64,000 nucleotides of DNA from assembly GCA_024401745.1 (NCBI GenBank), contig JAKSKK010000002.1, forward strand, positions 23,945 to 87,944, read 5' to 3'. The notes under the pieces were generated by a model. That model was given only the letters and a program-made list of their open reading frames with translations. It was not told where the DNA came from and did not search any database. Of the stretch, positions 36,574 to 44,954 are shown piece by piece. Source of the stretch: Bacteroidales bacterium (lineage in GTDB: Bacteria > Bacteroidota > Bacteroidia > Bacteroidales > UBA932). Numbering within the stretch: the first letter of the stretch is position 1; every line of letters starts with the position of its first letter. Both the position numbers and the translations under genes were made by a program.

Positions 36574-38094
36574 CTACATTTTAACAATGAATCCCGTTCC
36601 GTCTTCGCAGTAGAGCCAGACCTTCCTGTTCTCGGTCTTGGCAATGACTACGCCATTGTGCTTCTCTTCCTGAGGGAAACCGAGCGACATGTTGTGCTTG
36701 ACGGTAACATCAAAAGGACCGTCAGCTTTCTCGGGCATGCCTGAGATGACCATGTAGCTTCCCGTTTCGGGATTCTGGATACGGAATGATACGGTACCCT
36801 GCTCCTTGTAGACGGCAATCTGGTCGACCTTGGGAGTGTATGTGAACAGAGCTCCGCTGTTTGCGTCATAAATACCATATTCTTCTTCGTCGAGGTATTC
36901 CGGGACGATGCCGTCCTGCTGGATCTGCAGGGCTGCGCAGAGGTCTGAGTTGTGGTCCTTTATTATGATGCGGCAAGTTCTGACTTCGAGACTCTTGTTG
37001 GAATCGACATCGAATGCGATCATGTCGTTGCGGACAGCGCAGAGCTTGGCGTTGCCTGCTGAAGAAGTAGGCTTGAGCCAGTCGACCTCGGGCCAGATGA
37101 TGTCGTATTCGATGTTGGATCTGAGCTCGGCCTCATAATGGCTGCCATCTGAGGGGATGAAGAGATCTCTTGTATCCATGTCGGTCTCACCTCCCGCGAT
37201 AGGAAATCCGCTGACGAATGCAAGCACGTCACATTCTGCCTGGAATACGCGTACGGTCTCTGAGACGCCGTTGCCGGAGAAGGTGATGCTTCCTTCACGG
37301 ACCTCGTCCTTGCTGTTGGCTGTGACGGAGAAGGTCTCGGTACTGGTGTTGAGGGCCTTGGTCTCGACTTTCTCTATCCAGTCGCAGTCGATGCTTACGC
37401 TGTATTCGACGTTGTGCTGCAGGGTTAAGCTGAAGTTCTGGGCGCCGTTGCTGAGCTCGACCTTGTCTCTGTCCTTGAGGATGGCGTCGGTCTGCTTCTG
37501 GGTGACGGTGGCGTAGAAGATGTCGCCTCCCATCTCGAACTTTATGAGCACATTTCTGTCGCCTATGTTGTAGTTCTCGGCGTTGGCCTGGAACTTTATG
37601 GTGCTTTCACCCTTGCTTCCGCTGCTGCGGTCCATGGTGATCCAGCTGGCGTCGATGGTGCCGGTGATGGTGGCGGTCCAGTCAGCCGACGCGTTGACGG
37701 TGATGGTGCCGGGCTCCATACCGACAAGAGTGAGGGCTGTGGTCGACAGAATGGAGTTGAGGCCTTTCTGGACGAAAGGAACTTTGAGACTCTTGCTGCC
37801 GGATCTGACGATGAGTGTGTCCGAGCGTGTGTCAGCACTGTCGTTCAGGAGGGCTGACACTACGATCTTTCCGGTCTCATTGCTTGATTTAAGGCTTGTC
37901 CATAAGCCGAGAGCCATGCTGGCCGTCCATGCCTTGTCGCATTCCACGTCATATTCCATGCTCTGGGATACGGCTGAAATGTTCGTGGATTTCGGGCTGA
38001 TGGAGAAGATTGTGGGATCGTTGCTCTTGATCTCTTCTTTGCAGGCCGTAAGCAATAAGCCGGCGGCGCACAGTAATACAACTAACTTTTTCAT
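36574..38094 (-). CDS. BACON-domain lipoprotein
   Basis: The 506-residue lipoprotein has lipobox LLLTAC (Cys18). The mature region contains several BACON-like Ig repeats, visible as W-hydrophobic-(S/T)-G-S motifs such as ADWTATI...SWITMDRSSGSKGE and NVEYSVSIDCDWIE, each about 90-100 residues. BACON domains occur in Bacteroidota surface proteins and are thought to bind glycans or mucin or to act as spacers. The C-terminal 90 residues (VDQIAVYKEQGTVSFRIQ) differ and have no family I recognise. It is upstream of, and probably co-transcribed with, the M6 protease, so it may be an exposed partner or anchor for that enzyme. Confidence 0.85.
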   Translation of the reverse strand: MKKLVVLLCAAGLLLTACKEEIKSNDPTIFSISPKSTNISAVSQSMEYDVECDKAWTASMALGLWTSLKSSNETGKIVVSALLNDSADTRSDTLIVRSGSKSLKVPFVQKGLNSILSTTALTLVGMEPGTITVNASADWTATITGTIDASWITMDRSSGSKGESTIKFQANAENYNIGDRNVLIKFEMGGDIFYATVTQKQTDAILKDRDKVELSNGAQNFSLTLQHNVEYSVSIDCDWIEKVETKALNTSTETFSVTANSKDEVREGSITFSGNGVSETVRVFQAECDVLAFVSGFPIAGGETDMDTRDLFIPSDGSHYEAELRSNIEYDIIWPEVDWLKPTSSAGNAKLCAVRNDMIAFDVDSNKSLEVRTCRIIIKDHNSDLCAALQIQQDGIVPEYLDEEEYGIYDANSGALFTYTPKVDQIAVYKEQGTVSFRIQNPETGSYMVISGMPEKADGPFDVTVKHNMSLGFPQEEKHNGVVIAKTENRKVWLYCEDGTGFIVKM

Positions 38095-38101
38095 ACCAAC
38101 A

Positions 38102-38109
38102 CAAATTTA
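38102..38109 (-). promoter_or_regulatory. -7 box for the BACON-M6 operon
   Basis: The minus strand reads TAAATTTG, seven bases before the BACON ATG. It sits eight bases from the -33 element of the divergent murB promoter, so the two promoters share a very short region. Confidence 0.5.
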
Positions 38110-38116
38110 ATAAAAT

Positions 38117-38147
38117 TTTGTGTTTTTATCCACTTGAGTTACCTTTG
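38117..38147 (+). promoter_or_regulatory. Promoter of murB-murA-thrA-dapBA (TTTG-19-TACCTTTG)
   Basis: TTTG at 38117-38120 and TACCTTTG at 38140-38147 are separated by 19 bases, an excellent match to the Bacteroidota vegetative consensus. Transcription would start a few bases before the ATG at 38161, supporting that start over the earlier TTG at 38134. Confidence 0.75.
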
Positions 38148-38160
38148 TTATATGTTAGTG

Positions 38161-39192
38161 ATGGATAATTACAGCCTTAAGGAACACAATACGTTCGGGA
38201 TGGACGTAAAATGTGCGAAATATATACAGTATTCATCCGTTTCCGAGCTGGAATCCATTGACTTCGACTCACTTCCCAAGCCGGTCAAGCACATCGGCGC
38301 CGGCAGCAACCTGCTCTTCACAGGCGACTTTCCCGGCACCGTGCTGCATAGTGCCATCACGACCGTGAAGTATGTCGACATGGGCCTGGAGGAAGTCCCT
38401 GTCATGGTCGGTTCCGGCGTGGTGGTCGACGACTTCATTGCCGAGACCTGCGGCTACGGCCTCTGGGGAATGGAGAACCTTTCGCTCATACCGGGCGAGA
38501 TGGGAGCTGCCGCAGTGCAGAACATCGGAGCCTACGGGGTGGAGTTTAAGGACGTTGTCAGCGGAGTTGTCTGCTACGACATCCAGGAGCGCAGGAAGGT
38601 CAAGTTCTCGGTACAGGAATGCGCCTACGCATACCGTGACTCCATGTTCAAGCATGCCGAGGGCCGCTACATAGTCACCAGCCTGCTGCTGCGCCTGAGC
38701 CGTGCGTACAAGCCGCGCCTGGAGTACAAGGGAGTCCGCGAGGCACTTGGCCTTAGCCCCGATGACCAGCCTGCCGACCTCAGCCCGAAGCAGGTCCGCG
38801 ACGCCATCATAGGCGTGAGGAACTCCAAGCTGCCCGATCCGAAGGAGACAGGCAGCGCCGGATCCTTCTTCATGAATCCCATAGTCAGCCCTTTGCAGTT
38901 CGCCCATATAATCGACGTGGCTCGTGCGGAGTGGGGCCCGGACGTCAAAGTTCCGCACTTCATTCTCGATGGTGGCTTTGTGAAGGTCCCGGCTGCGTGG
39001 ATGATAGACCGATGTGGAATGAAGGGCGTCAGCGTAGGGGGAGCGGCAGTGTACGAAAAGCAGCCCCTTGTCATCGTGAACGCCTCAGGCTCTGCCACTG
39101 CGGCTGATGTCCTTGCCGTCGAGAGGAGGGTGATTGAGGCGGTGGAGCAAAAATTCGCAGTGACCCTTCGTCCCGAGGTTGAACATATTTGA
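38161..39192 (+). CDS. murB: UDP-N-acetylenolpyruvoylglucosamine reductase
   Basis: MurB reduces UDP-GlcNAc-enolpyruvate to UDP-MurNAc with FAD and NADPH. The 343-residue protein matches E. coli MurB in length (type I). Visible motifs are KEHNTFGMDVKC, IGAGSNLLFTGDFPG (FAD binding), ENLSLIPGEMGAAAVQNIGAYG and GSAGSFFMNPIV, the last containing the catalytic Ser. The start was set by the promoter. murA follows 15 bases later, so consecutive steps of the pathway are encoded side by side but in reverse pathway order. Confidence 0.96.
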   Translation: MDNYSLKEHNTFGMDVKCAKYIQYSSVSELESIDFDSLPKPVKHIGAGSNLLFTGDFPGTVLHSAITTVKYVDMGLEEVPVMVGSGVVVDDFIAETCGYGLWGMENLSLIPGEMGAAAVQNIGAYGVEFKDVVSGVVCYDIQERRKVKFSVQECAYAYRDSMFKHAEGRYIVTSLLLRLSRAYKPRLEYKGVREALGLSPDDQPADLSPKQVRDAIIGVRNSKLPDPKETGSAGSFFMNPIVSPLQFAHIIDVARAEWGPDVKVPHFILDGGFVKVPAAWMIDRCGMKGVSVGGAAVYEKQPLVIVNASGSATAADVLAVERRVIEAVEQKFAVTLRPEVEHI

Positions 39193-39193
39193 T

Positions 39194-39201
39194 TATCTTT
39201 G
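39194..39201 (+). promoter_or_regulatory. -7 box for murA
   Basis: TATCTTTG ends six bases before the murA ATG and begins two bases after the murB stop. It could give a leaderless murA-thrA-dapBA mRNA in addition to the murB transcript. No -33 element is clear. Confidence 0.5.
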
Positions 39202-39207
39202 TAGGAT

Positions 39208-40518
39208 ATGAGTTCGTTTGTTATTGAAGGTGGCCACAGACTGAGTGGCAGCATCACTCCCCAGGGAGCCAAGAACGAGGCCCTGCAGGTAATCAGCGCA
39301 GTCCTGCTCACACCGGAACCGGTGACCATCACAAATGTGCCCGAAATCCTCGACGTCAGGAACCTCATAGCCCTGCTTGAAGGCATGGGCGTGAAGGTCG
39401 AGCGTCACTCAAAGGGCGAATATACCTTCACTGCAGAATCCGTCAGCCGCGAATACATCTGCAGCGACGAGTTCGTGCGCCGCTGTGCTTCGCTGCGTGG
39501 CTCCGTCATGGTTGTAGGTCCGCTCCTTGCCCGCTTCGGCGAGGCTTACTTCCCCAAGCCGGGCGGAGACAAGATAGGCCGCCGCAGGGTCGACACCCAC
39601 ATCGACGGATTCATGAAGCTCGGTGCCGAGTGCGAGTACGATTCGGCAAAGCGCGCATATCATCTCCAGGCAAAGGATTATCTCAGAGGCTGTTACATGC
39701 TTCTCGACGAGGCGTCCGTGACGGGTACGGCCAACATCGTTATGGCTTCGACTCTGTCCAGCGGCACCACCACAATATACAACGCAGCCTGCGAGCCCTA
39801 CGTTCAGCAGCTCTGCAGCCTGCTCGTCTCCATGGGTGCATGGATCGACGGCATAGGCTCCAACCTTCTCACCATCCACGGTGTGGACCATCTGCACGGA
39901 GCAAGCCACCGCATACTGCCCGACATGATCGAAGTCGGCTCCTTCATAGGAATGGCTGCCATAACACGCAGCGAGCTCACCATAAAGGACGTGTCATGGG
40001 TGAACCTCGGAATCATTCCCGAGTGCTTCCGCCGCCTTGGAATCAAGCTCCAGCAGAGGGGAGACGACATCTTCGTGCCCGCTCAGGAGTCATACGAGAT
40101 CGAGTCGTTCATCGACGGTTCCATCATGACCATTGCCGACGCTCCCTGGCCGGGCCTCACGCCTGACCTCCTGTCGGTGATGCTGGTGGTCGCCACCCAG
40201 TGCAAGGGCAGCGTGCTCATCCATCAGAAGATGTTCGAGAGCCGCCTTTTCTTCGTCGACAAGCTCATCGACATGGGTGCCCAGATAATACTCTGCGACC
40301 CTCACCGTGCCGTAGTGATAGGCCACGACCATCATCACGAGCTCAAGCCCGGCAGGATGAGCTCGCCAGATATCCGCGCCGGTATAGCCCTGCTGCTTGC
40401 CGCAATGTCGGCAACCGGCACTTCGGAAATCGACAACATCGAACAGATAGACCGCGGTTACGAGGACATCGAGAACCGCCTCAACGCTCTCGGAGCGCAT
40501 ATCACAAGAAAGAAATAG
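39208..40518 (+). CDS. murA: UDP-N-acetylglucosamine 1-carboxyvinyltransferase
   Basis: MurA transfers enolpyruvate from PEP to UDP-GlcNAc, the first committed step of peptidoglycan synthesis. The 436-residue protein has ITPQGAKNEALQVISAVLL at the N-terminus (catalytic Lys22 equivalent) and the loop PKPGGDKIGRRRVD. In E. coli that loop holds Cys115; here the residue is Asp121. Cys-to-Asp enzymes remain active but are not alkylated by fosfomycin, so intrinsic fosfomycin insensitivity is predicted. thrA follows three bases later. Confidence 0.96.
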   Translation: MSSFVIEGGHRLSGSITPQGAKNEALQVISAVLLTPEPVTITNVPEILDVRNLIALLEGMGVKVERHSKGEYTFTAESVSREYICSDEFVRRCASLRGSVMVVGPLLARFGEAYFPKPGGDKIGRRRVDTHIDGFMKLGAECEYDSAKRAYHLQAKDYLRGCYMLLDEASVTGTANIVMASTLSSGTTTIYNAACEPYVQQLCSLLVSMGAWIDGIGSNLLTIHGVDHLHGASHRILPDMIEVGSFIGMAAITRSELTIKDVSWVNLGIIPECFRRLGIKLQQRGDDIFVPAQESYEIESFIDGSIMTIADAPWPGLTPDLLSVMLVVATQCKGSVLIHQKMFESRLFFVDKLIDMGAQIILCDPHRAVVIGHDHHHELKPGRMSSPDIRAGIALLLAAMSATGTSEIDNIEQIDRGYEDIENRLNALGAHITRKK

Positions 40519-40521
40519 AGA

Positions 40522-42480
40522 ATGCAGGTACTGAAATTCGGCGGCAGTTCGGTAGCGAGCGCTACCAACATCTCCCGCGTGCTTGACATAGTGGAGCACG
40601 TGGCCCTCGAGGACCGCGTGATAGTCATCTGCTCGGCCATCAGCGGCTGCACCGACAAGCTCATAGCCCTTGGCGAGGTGTCCGGAGAAGAGCGGGAGGC
40701 CATGCTGAAGCCCCTGAGGCAGCAGCATTACGACATAGTCACACGCCTTTTCACCGGAATGGAGCGCAACGCCGTGAAGGCAGAGCTGGACACTCTGTTC
40801 GAGGATCTGTTGAACGCTCCCGGCGAGGAGTGCCAGACCTACGGAGAACTGCTTTCCACCAGGATCATCGCCCGCAAGTTCGCCTGCGAGGGACTCAGCA
40901 CTCTGTGGATTGACTCCCGCACCGTCGTCATCAAGGACAACGAGGCACGCACTTTCTCGAAGATAGCCTCTTCGGTCGACAAGCATCGCGAGGTCAGGAT
41001 ATTCGTTGCTCCCGGCTTCATCGCTTCGGACGGCCAGGGTCATGTCACGACCCTCGGACGCGGCGGCTCGGACTATTCGGCAGCTCTTTTCGCAGCCGCC
41101 GTGCACGCCTCAAACCTTGAGATATGGACCGACGTTCCCGGCATAATGACAGCCAACCCCAAGGACGTCCCGACTGCCCGCACAATACCCGTAATGTCCT
41201 ATACATCAGCTCTGTGCATGGCCCAGCACGGAGCCAAGGTGCTGTATGCTCCCACCGTGCTTCCCGCCATGGAGGCCGGAATAGGCATACGTATAAGGAA
41301 CACCTTCGACCCTAAAAACACCGGAACCCTGATCTCCGACATTCCCAGCCCGCAGGTATGCGAATGGGTGGGAGTGAGCAGCCTGCCTGCAGGTGACGAC
41401 GAGCGCATCTTCCTGGTTGCCGACGGCCCCATCGACTCTGCCGCGGCGATTGCAAGGGCGGCATCGGCGTTCAGGCATGCCGGAGTGAGCGCTCTCGACA
41501 CCGGCGAAAGCACCGGTTTCGTTTACTTCGATGTCAGAAGGGCTATCGCGCGCCAGGCTCTCTCTGCGATACACAAGGAATTCTTCGAGTTCCCGAGTCT
41601 CACCAAGCTGGACGTCTACATCGCCGGCTGCGGAGCCGTAGGAACAGCACTCAAGGAACTCATCTCCACCGGAATAGCCAAGGAGAGCGGAAAGGACCTG
41701 AGCATCGTCGGATTCTCCAGCGACCGCAGCTTCGTCGACACCGTGATTGCCACGGCGCCGCGTCACTCAGTCTTCGTGGACTGCACCGATTCGGAGGACA
41801 TATACAGGAAATACGTACCGCTCCTCGAAGCGGGCATAGATATCGTGAGCAGCAACCGCCGCTCCCTGGCCGTGCCTTACGTGGAATACACCGCGATGCG
41901 GCAGGCAGCCATGAGGAACGGATGCTTCCTGCGCTACGGCACCACCGTGGGCACGTCGCTGCCCATGCTGCAGACCATTTCGCGCAGCAAGGCCAGCTCT
42001 GACCGCATCACTTCCATCGAGGCAGTGGTCTCATGCACGCTGAACTACATCTTCAGCAGCGGCAGGCCCTTTGCGGCAGCGCTCAGGCAGGCCCAGGAGA
42101 TAGGTCTCACCGAGAAGGATCCCAGCCAGGACCTTGGCGGAAGGGATGCCCTGAGGAAACTGCTCATCCTTTCCCGCGAGGCAGGCGTTCCCCTCGAGGC
42201 CGAGGACGTGGAGATAGAGCCCGTCAACCCCGATGCGGTATATGAGCCTAACCACCGCTTCGTCGCCTCGCTGGTCGAGGACAGCGGCAGCGCGCTTGGT
42301 TACAAGGCGCAGATCAAGCTGCAGAAAGTGCCCGAGAGCCATCCGGCATACTGGCTGCAGGGTACCGACAACGTAATCATCATACGCAGCGTGTTCCATC
42401 CTAACCCTCTTGTGATTCAAGGAGCCGGAGAGGGCGCCCAGCAGGCTGCCGCCAGCATTTTGAACGACATACTCAAATAA
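40522..42480 (+). CDS. thrA: Compact bifunctional aspartokinase / homoserine dehydrogenase
   Basis: The 652-residue protein is about 160 residues shorter than E. coli ThrA (about 820). The kinase half (1-about 272) has LKFGGSSVA and LGRGGSDYSAALFAA. Only about 90 residues (273-362) separate it from the dehydrogenase, roughly one ACT unit where ThrA has two, so threonine feedback may be weak or absent. The dehydrogenase half (363-652) has the nucleotide loop GCGAVGTAL and an intact signature AQEIGLTEKDPSQDLGGRDALRK (stated by position: Glu531, Asp537, Asp542, Lys546). However the usual N-K-K after the NAD fold reads N445-R-R, and the usual E-T-x-V-G-A-G-L-P reads G-T-T-V-G-T-S-L-P. It is followed by dapB and dapA, so DAP supply may be its main role. 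Confidence 0.85.
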   Translation: MQVLKFGGSSVASATNISRVLDIVEHVALEDRVIVICSAISGCTDKLIALGEVSGEEREAMLKPLRQQHYDIVTRLFTGMERNAVKAELDTLFEDLLNAPGEECQTYGELLSTRIIARKFACEGLSTLWIDSRTVVIKDNEARTFSKIASSVDKHREVRIFVAPGFIASDGQGHVTTLGRGGSDYSAALFAAAVHASNLEIWTDVPGIMTANPKDVPTARTIPVMSYTSALCMAQHGAKVLYAPTVLPAMEAGIGIRIRNTFDPKNTGTLISDIPSPQVCEWVGVSSLPAGDDERIFLVADGPIDSAAAIARAASAFRHAGVSALDTGESTGFVYFDVRRAIARQALSAIHKEFFEFPSLTKLDVYIAGCGAVGTALKELISTGIAKESGKDLSIVGFSSDRSFVDTVIATAPRHSVFVDCTDSEDIYRKYVPLLEAGIDIVSSNRRSLAVPYVEYTAMRQAAMRNGCFLRYGTTVGTSLPMLQTISRSKASSDRITSIEAVVSCTLNYIFSSGRPFAAALRQAQEIGLTEKDPSQDLGGRDALRKLLILSREAGVPLEAEDVEIEPVNPDAVYEPNHRFVASLVEDSGSALGYKAQIKLQKVPESHPAYWLQGTDNVIIIRSVFHPNPLVIQGAGEGAQQAAASILNDILK

Positions 42481-42485
42481 CGTAT

Positions 42486-43151
42486 ATGAAGATAGTCATA
42501 AGCGGATACGGAAAGATGGGCCACATGGTCGAGGCCGCCCTGCTGCGCCGCGGCCTGGAACTGGCCGAGGCTTCAGAGGACGTGTGCAACGTAGATCCCG
42601 CACTGGCTGCGGAATGCGTATGCATCGATTTCACCACGCCTGCGGCCTTCAAGGCCAACTACAGGTGGATGGCGGAGCACTTCAAGGCCGTGGTGGTAGG
42701 CACCACAGGCTGGGACGACATCTTCGGCGACGTTGTGGCAGCATTCTATGCCGCCGGCACTCCCATGGTATATTCGTCCAATTTCTCCATAGGCGTGAAT
42801 GCCGTGTTCGCAGCGCTCGAGAAGGTGGGCGCCATACTCAAGGACAACGGCTACGTCCCTCACATCGAGGAGACCCACCACATCCACAAGCTTGACGCAC
42901 CCAGCGGCACAGCCAAGACCATGGCATCGATAGTCGAGCAGAACCTCGGCATCAGGCCCGACATCACCTCCATCAGGGAGGGAGAGGTCCCCGGCACGCA
43001 TGTGGTGAAGTTCAAGTCGGAGGTCGACAAGATCAAGATATCACACGAGGCGTTCTCCCGTGAAGGCTTCGCTGAAGGTGCGGTTCTGGCCGCCACCCTC
43101 ACCGAGGGACTCGTGGGCGTTCATGCCTTCAAAGAACTCATATTGAAATGA
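42486..43151 (+). CDS. dapB: 4-hydroxy-tetrahydrodipicolinate reductase
   Basis: DapB reduces the dihydrodipicolinate-type intermediate to tetrahydrodipicolinate. The 221-residue protein is shorter than E. coli DapB (273), mainly in loops of the N-terminal domain. It has the dinucleotide motif ISGYGKMGHMV, GTTGWDD, SSNFSIGVN and the catalytic signature EETHHIHKLDAPSGTAK at about 127-143. It lies six bases after thrA and overlaps dapA by four bases (ATGA). Confidence 0.95.
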   Translation: MKIVISGYGKMGHMVEAALLRRGLELAEASEDVCNVDPALAAECVCIDFTTPAAFKANYRWMAEHFKAVVVGTTGWDDIFGDVVAAFYAAGTPMVYSSNFSIGVNAVFAALEKVGAILKDNGYVPHIEETHHIHKLDAPSGTAKTMASIVEQNLGIRPDITSIREGEVPGTHVVKFKSEVDKIKISHEAFSREGFAEGAVLAATLTEGLVGVHAFKELILK

Positions 43152-44023
43152 TTGCTCCTCTGTTCAAAGGTTGCGGCACCGCGCTGGTGACCCCTTTCAT
43201 CGACGGTGAGGTCGATTACGAGGCCTACGCCGCCCTCATTGACCGCCAGGTAGCGCTCGGAGCCGATTTTCTTGTGGCTCTGGCAACCACCGGCGAGACT
43301 CCCACGCTCTCTGCCGAAGAGAAGGTGGCGCTTCTGCGGCTGACTCACGGCCTGGCAGGAGGCAAGCCCATGCTTGTGGGCTGCGGCTCGAATTCCGTTC
43401 CCGGCACGCTCGCGAACATGAAGCTCCTGGAGCCCTATCACGTGGATGGCTGGCTGGTTGTGGTTCCTTTCTACAACAAGCCTACCCAGGAAGGCATGTA
43501 TCAGTATTTCAAGGCCATAGCCGAAGCTACCGACAAGCCCGTGATCATGTACAACGTTCCCGGCAGGACAGGTGCGAACATGAGTGCACAGACCTGCCTG
43601 CGCCTGGCTCACGACGTACCCAACATCGTAGGAATCAAGGAGGCCTCCGGCAAACTTGAGCAGGTGTACGAGATACTTGACGGTGCTCCGGAAGGATTCG
43701 TGGTCCTCAGCGGCGACGACGACCTTACCCTCGACATGATGAAGCATGGCGCCGTCGGATGCATATCCGTGGCATCGAACTTAGTTCCAGACAAGGTCAA
43801 GGCGCTCACAGATGCGGCCCTGGCCGGCGACTTTGCCGCAGCAGAGCAGATCAATGCCGCGCTCAAGCCTCTCTACAAGGCCTGCTTCGTCGAGACCAGC
43901 CCTATTCCGGCCAAGGCCGCAATGAACCTCATGGGTCTCTGCACAAAAGAAATGAGACTCCCGCTCACGGAAGCCTCATCTTCGACTGTAGAACTTATGC
44001 AGGAGCTTATACAAGCTTTCTGA
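43148..44023 (+). CDS. dapA: 4-hydroxy-tetrahydrodipicolinate synthase
   Basis: DapA condenses pyruvate with aspartate semialdehyde. The 291-residue (beta/alpha)8 enzyme has GTALVTPF at the N-terminus, the T-T-G-E motif in ATTGETPTL, catalytic Tyr135 in MYNVPGRTG and Schiff-base Lys164 in VGIKEASG. The start codon overlaps dapB by four bases. The 3' end overlaps convergent ddh by 17 bases. Confidence 0.97.
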   Translation: MIAPLFKGCGTALVTPFIDGEVDYEAYAALIDRQVALGADFLVALATTGETPTLSAEEKVALLRLTHGLAGGKPMLVGCGSNSVPGTLANMKLLEPYHVDGWLVVVPFYNKPTQEGMYQYFKAIAEATDKPVIMYNVPGRTGANMSAQTCLRLAHDVPNIVGIKEASGKLEQVYEILDGAPEGFVVLSGDDDLTLDMMKHGAVGCISVASNLVPDKVKALTDAALAGDFAAAEQINAALKPLYKACFVETSPIPAKAAMNLMGLCTKEMRLPLTEASSSTVELMQELIQAF

Positions 44024-44906
44024 TCAGAGCCTCGCGCTCTCCAGCAACATAGTCTATCACCGGGATCTCTATCATAGTGTAGCATCCCGGTTTCTGTTTT
44101 GTGGCGGCCCTGGCTGCCATCACGAGTATCTGTGAAGTGAGGGCGGGGTTGTTGATGCTCATGTTGAACTCTACCTTCTGGCCGTCGGTCTTGCCGGAGA
44201 TGCCGAATCTCTCGAGCTTTACGCCGTGGGCATGGGTGTCGATGGCGTCGACGCTGGGAACCTGCTGCACTGTGGTCACGTCATGCACGAAGTAGGGGTC
44301 TTCCTTTATGGCCTTCTCGACGGCGGCGAAGTCGGCGCCCTCCTCGAGCTCCACGAACACCTGGCGGCTGTGTATGCCCTTGCCTTCGGGGATGGTCATG
44401 CTGAGGGCCTTGATCACGCCCGGCTTCGAGGCCGCAGCGACCGAGTGGCCCATCGAGCGTCCGGGCCCGAAGTTGGTGTAGGTGACACCCTTGGGAACCA
44501 TTCCTTCAAGGAGTGTGCGGACTATGGAGTCGGTGCCGGGGTCCCAGCCGGCGGAGATGATGCTTACCGCACCGTTTGCCGCAGCCACGGGTTCAAGTGC
44601 GCATCTGAGGTCCCAGATTCCGGTGTGGATGTCGAAGCTGTCGACGGTGCTGATGCCCATCTCGAGGTACTTCACGGCGTTTTCCTCGACCTTTCTCGAG
44701 GGGGTGGACAGGATTGCGACGTCCACTTTTCCCAGTTCTCTGATATCGGATACCACCGGGTAGTCCTCAAGCTCCGGGAAGCCTTCCTTGGAAGGATTTC
44801 TGCGTACTATGCCCACACATTCCATGTCCGGGGCGGCCTCCAGCGCATGCAGCGCGTGACGGCCGATGTTGCCGTAACCGACAATTGCCACTTTTATTGT
44901 TTTCAT
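44007..44906 (-). CDS. ddh: meso-Diaminopimelate D-dehydrogenase
   Basis: Ddh makes meso-DAP directly from tetrahydrodipicolinate, NADPH and ammonia, bypassing the acylated or aminotransferase routes. The 299-residue protein has the Rossmann motif KVAIVGYGNIGRHAL, SFDIHTGIWDL, SAGWDPGTDSIVR and FGPGRSMGHSVAAA, all typical. The ATG at 44906 is preferred: a -7 box TATCTTTG (44912-44919, minus strand) lies five bases upstream. It converges on dapA with a 17-base overlap. Confidence 0.95.
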   Translation of the reverse strand: MKTIKVAIVGYGNIGRHALHALEAAPDMECVGIVRRNPSKEGFPELEDYPVVSDIRELGKVDVAILSTPSRKVEENAVKYLEMGISTVDSFDIHTGIWDLRCALEPVAAANGAVSIISAGWDPGTDSIVRTLLEGMVPKGVTYTNFGPGRSMGHSVAAASKPGVIKALSMTIPEGKGIHSRQVFVELEEGADFAAVEKAIKEDPYFVHDVTTVQQVPSVDAIDTHAHGVKLERFGISGKTDGQKVEFNMSINNPALTSQILVMAARAATKQKPGCYTMIEIPVIDYVAGEREALIRKLV

Positions 44907-44911
44907 GTGCA

Positions 44912-44919
44912 CAAAGATA
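44912..44919 (-). promoter_or_regulatory. -7 box for ddh
   Basis: The minus strand reads TATCTTTG, with TGCAC between it and the ATG, so the ddh mRNA would be leaderless. On the plus strand the same 48-base gap holds a weaker TAAACTTG (44932-44939) for the surface operon. Confidence 0.55.
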
Positions 44920-44954
44920 GCAAACTTGCCGTAAACTTGGTACATCCATAAAAA

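Noticed and set aside
40522-42480. Short ThrA explained as a frameshifted or truncated gene
   Set aside because: The frame is continuous from kinase N-terminus to dehydrogenase C-terminus with both signatures intact, so this is a compact protein rather than a broken one.
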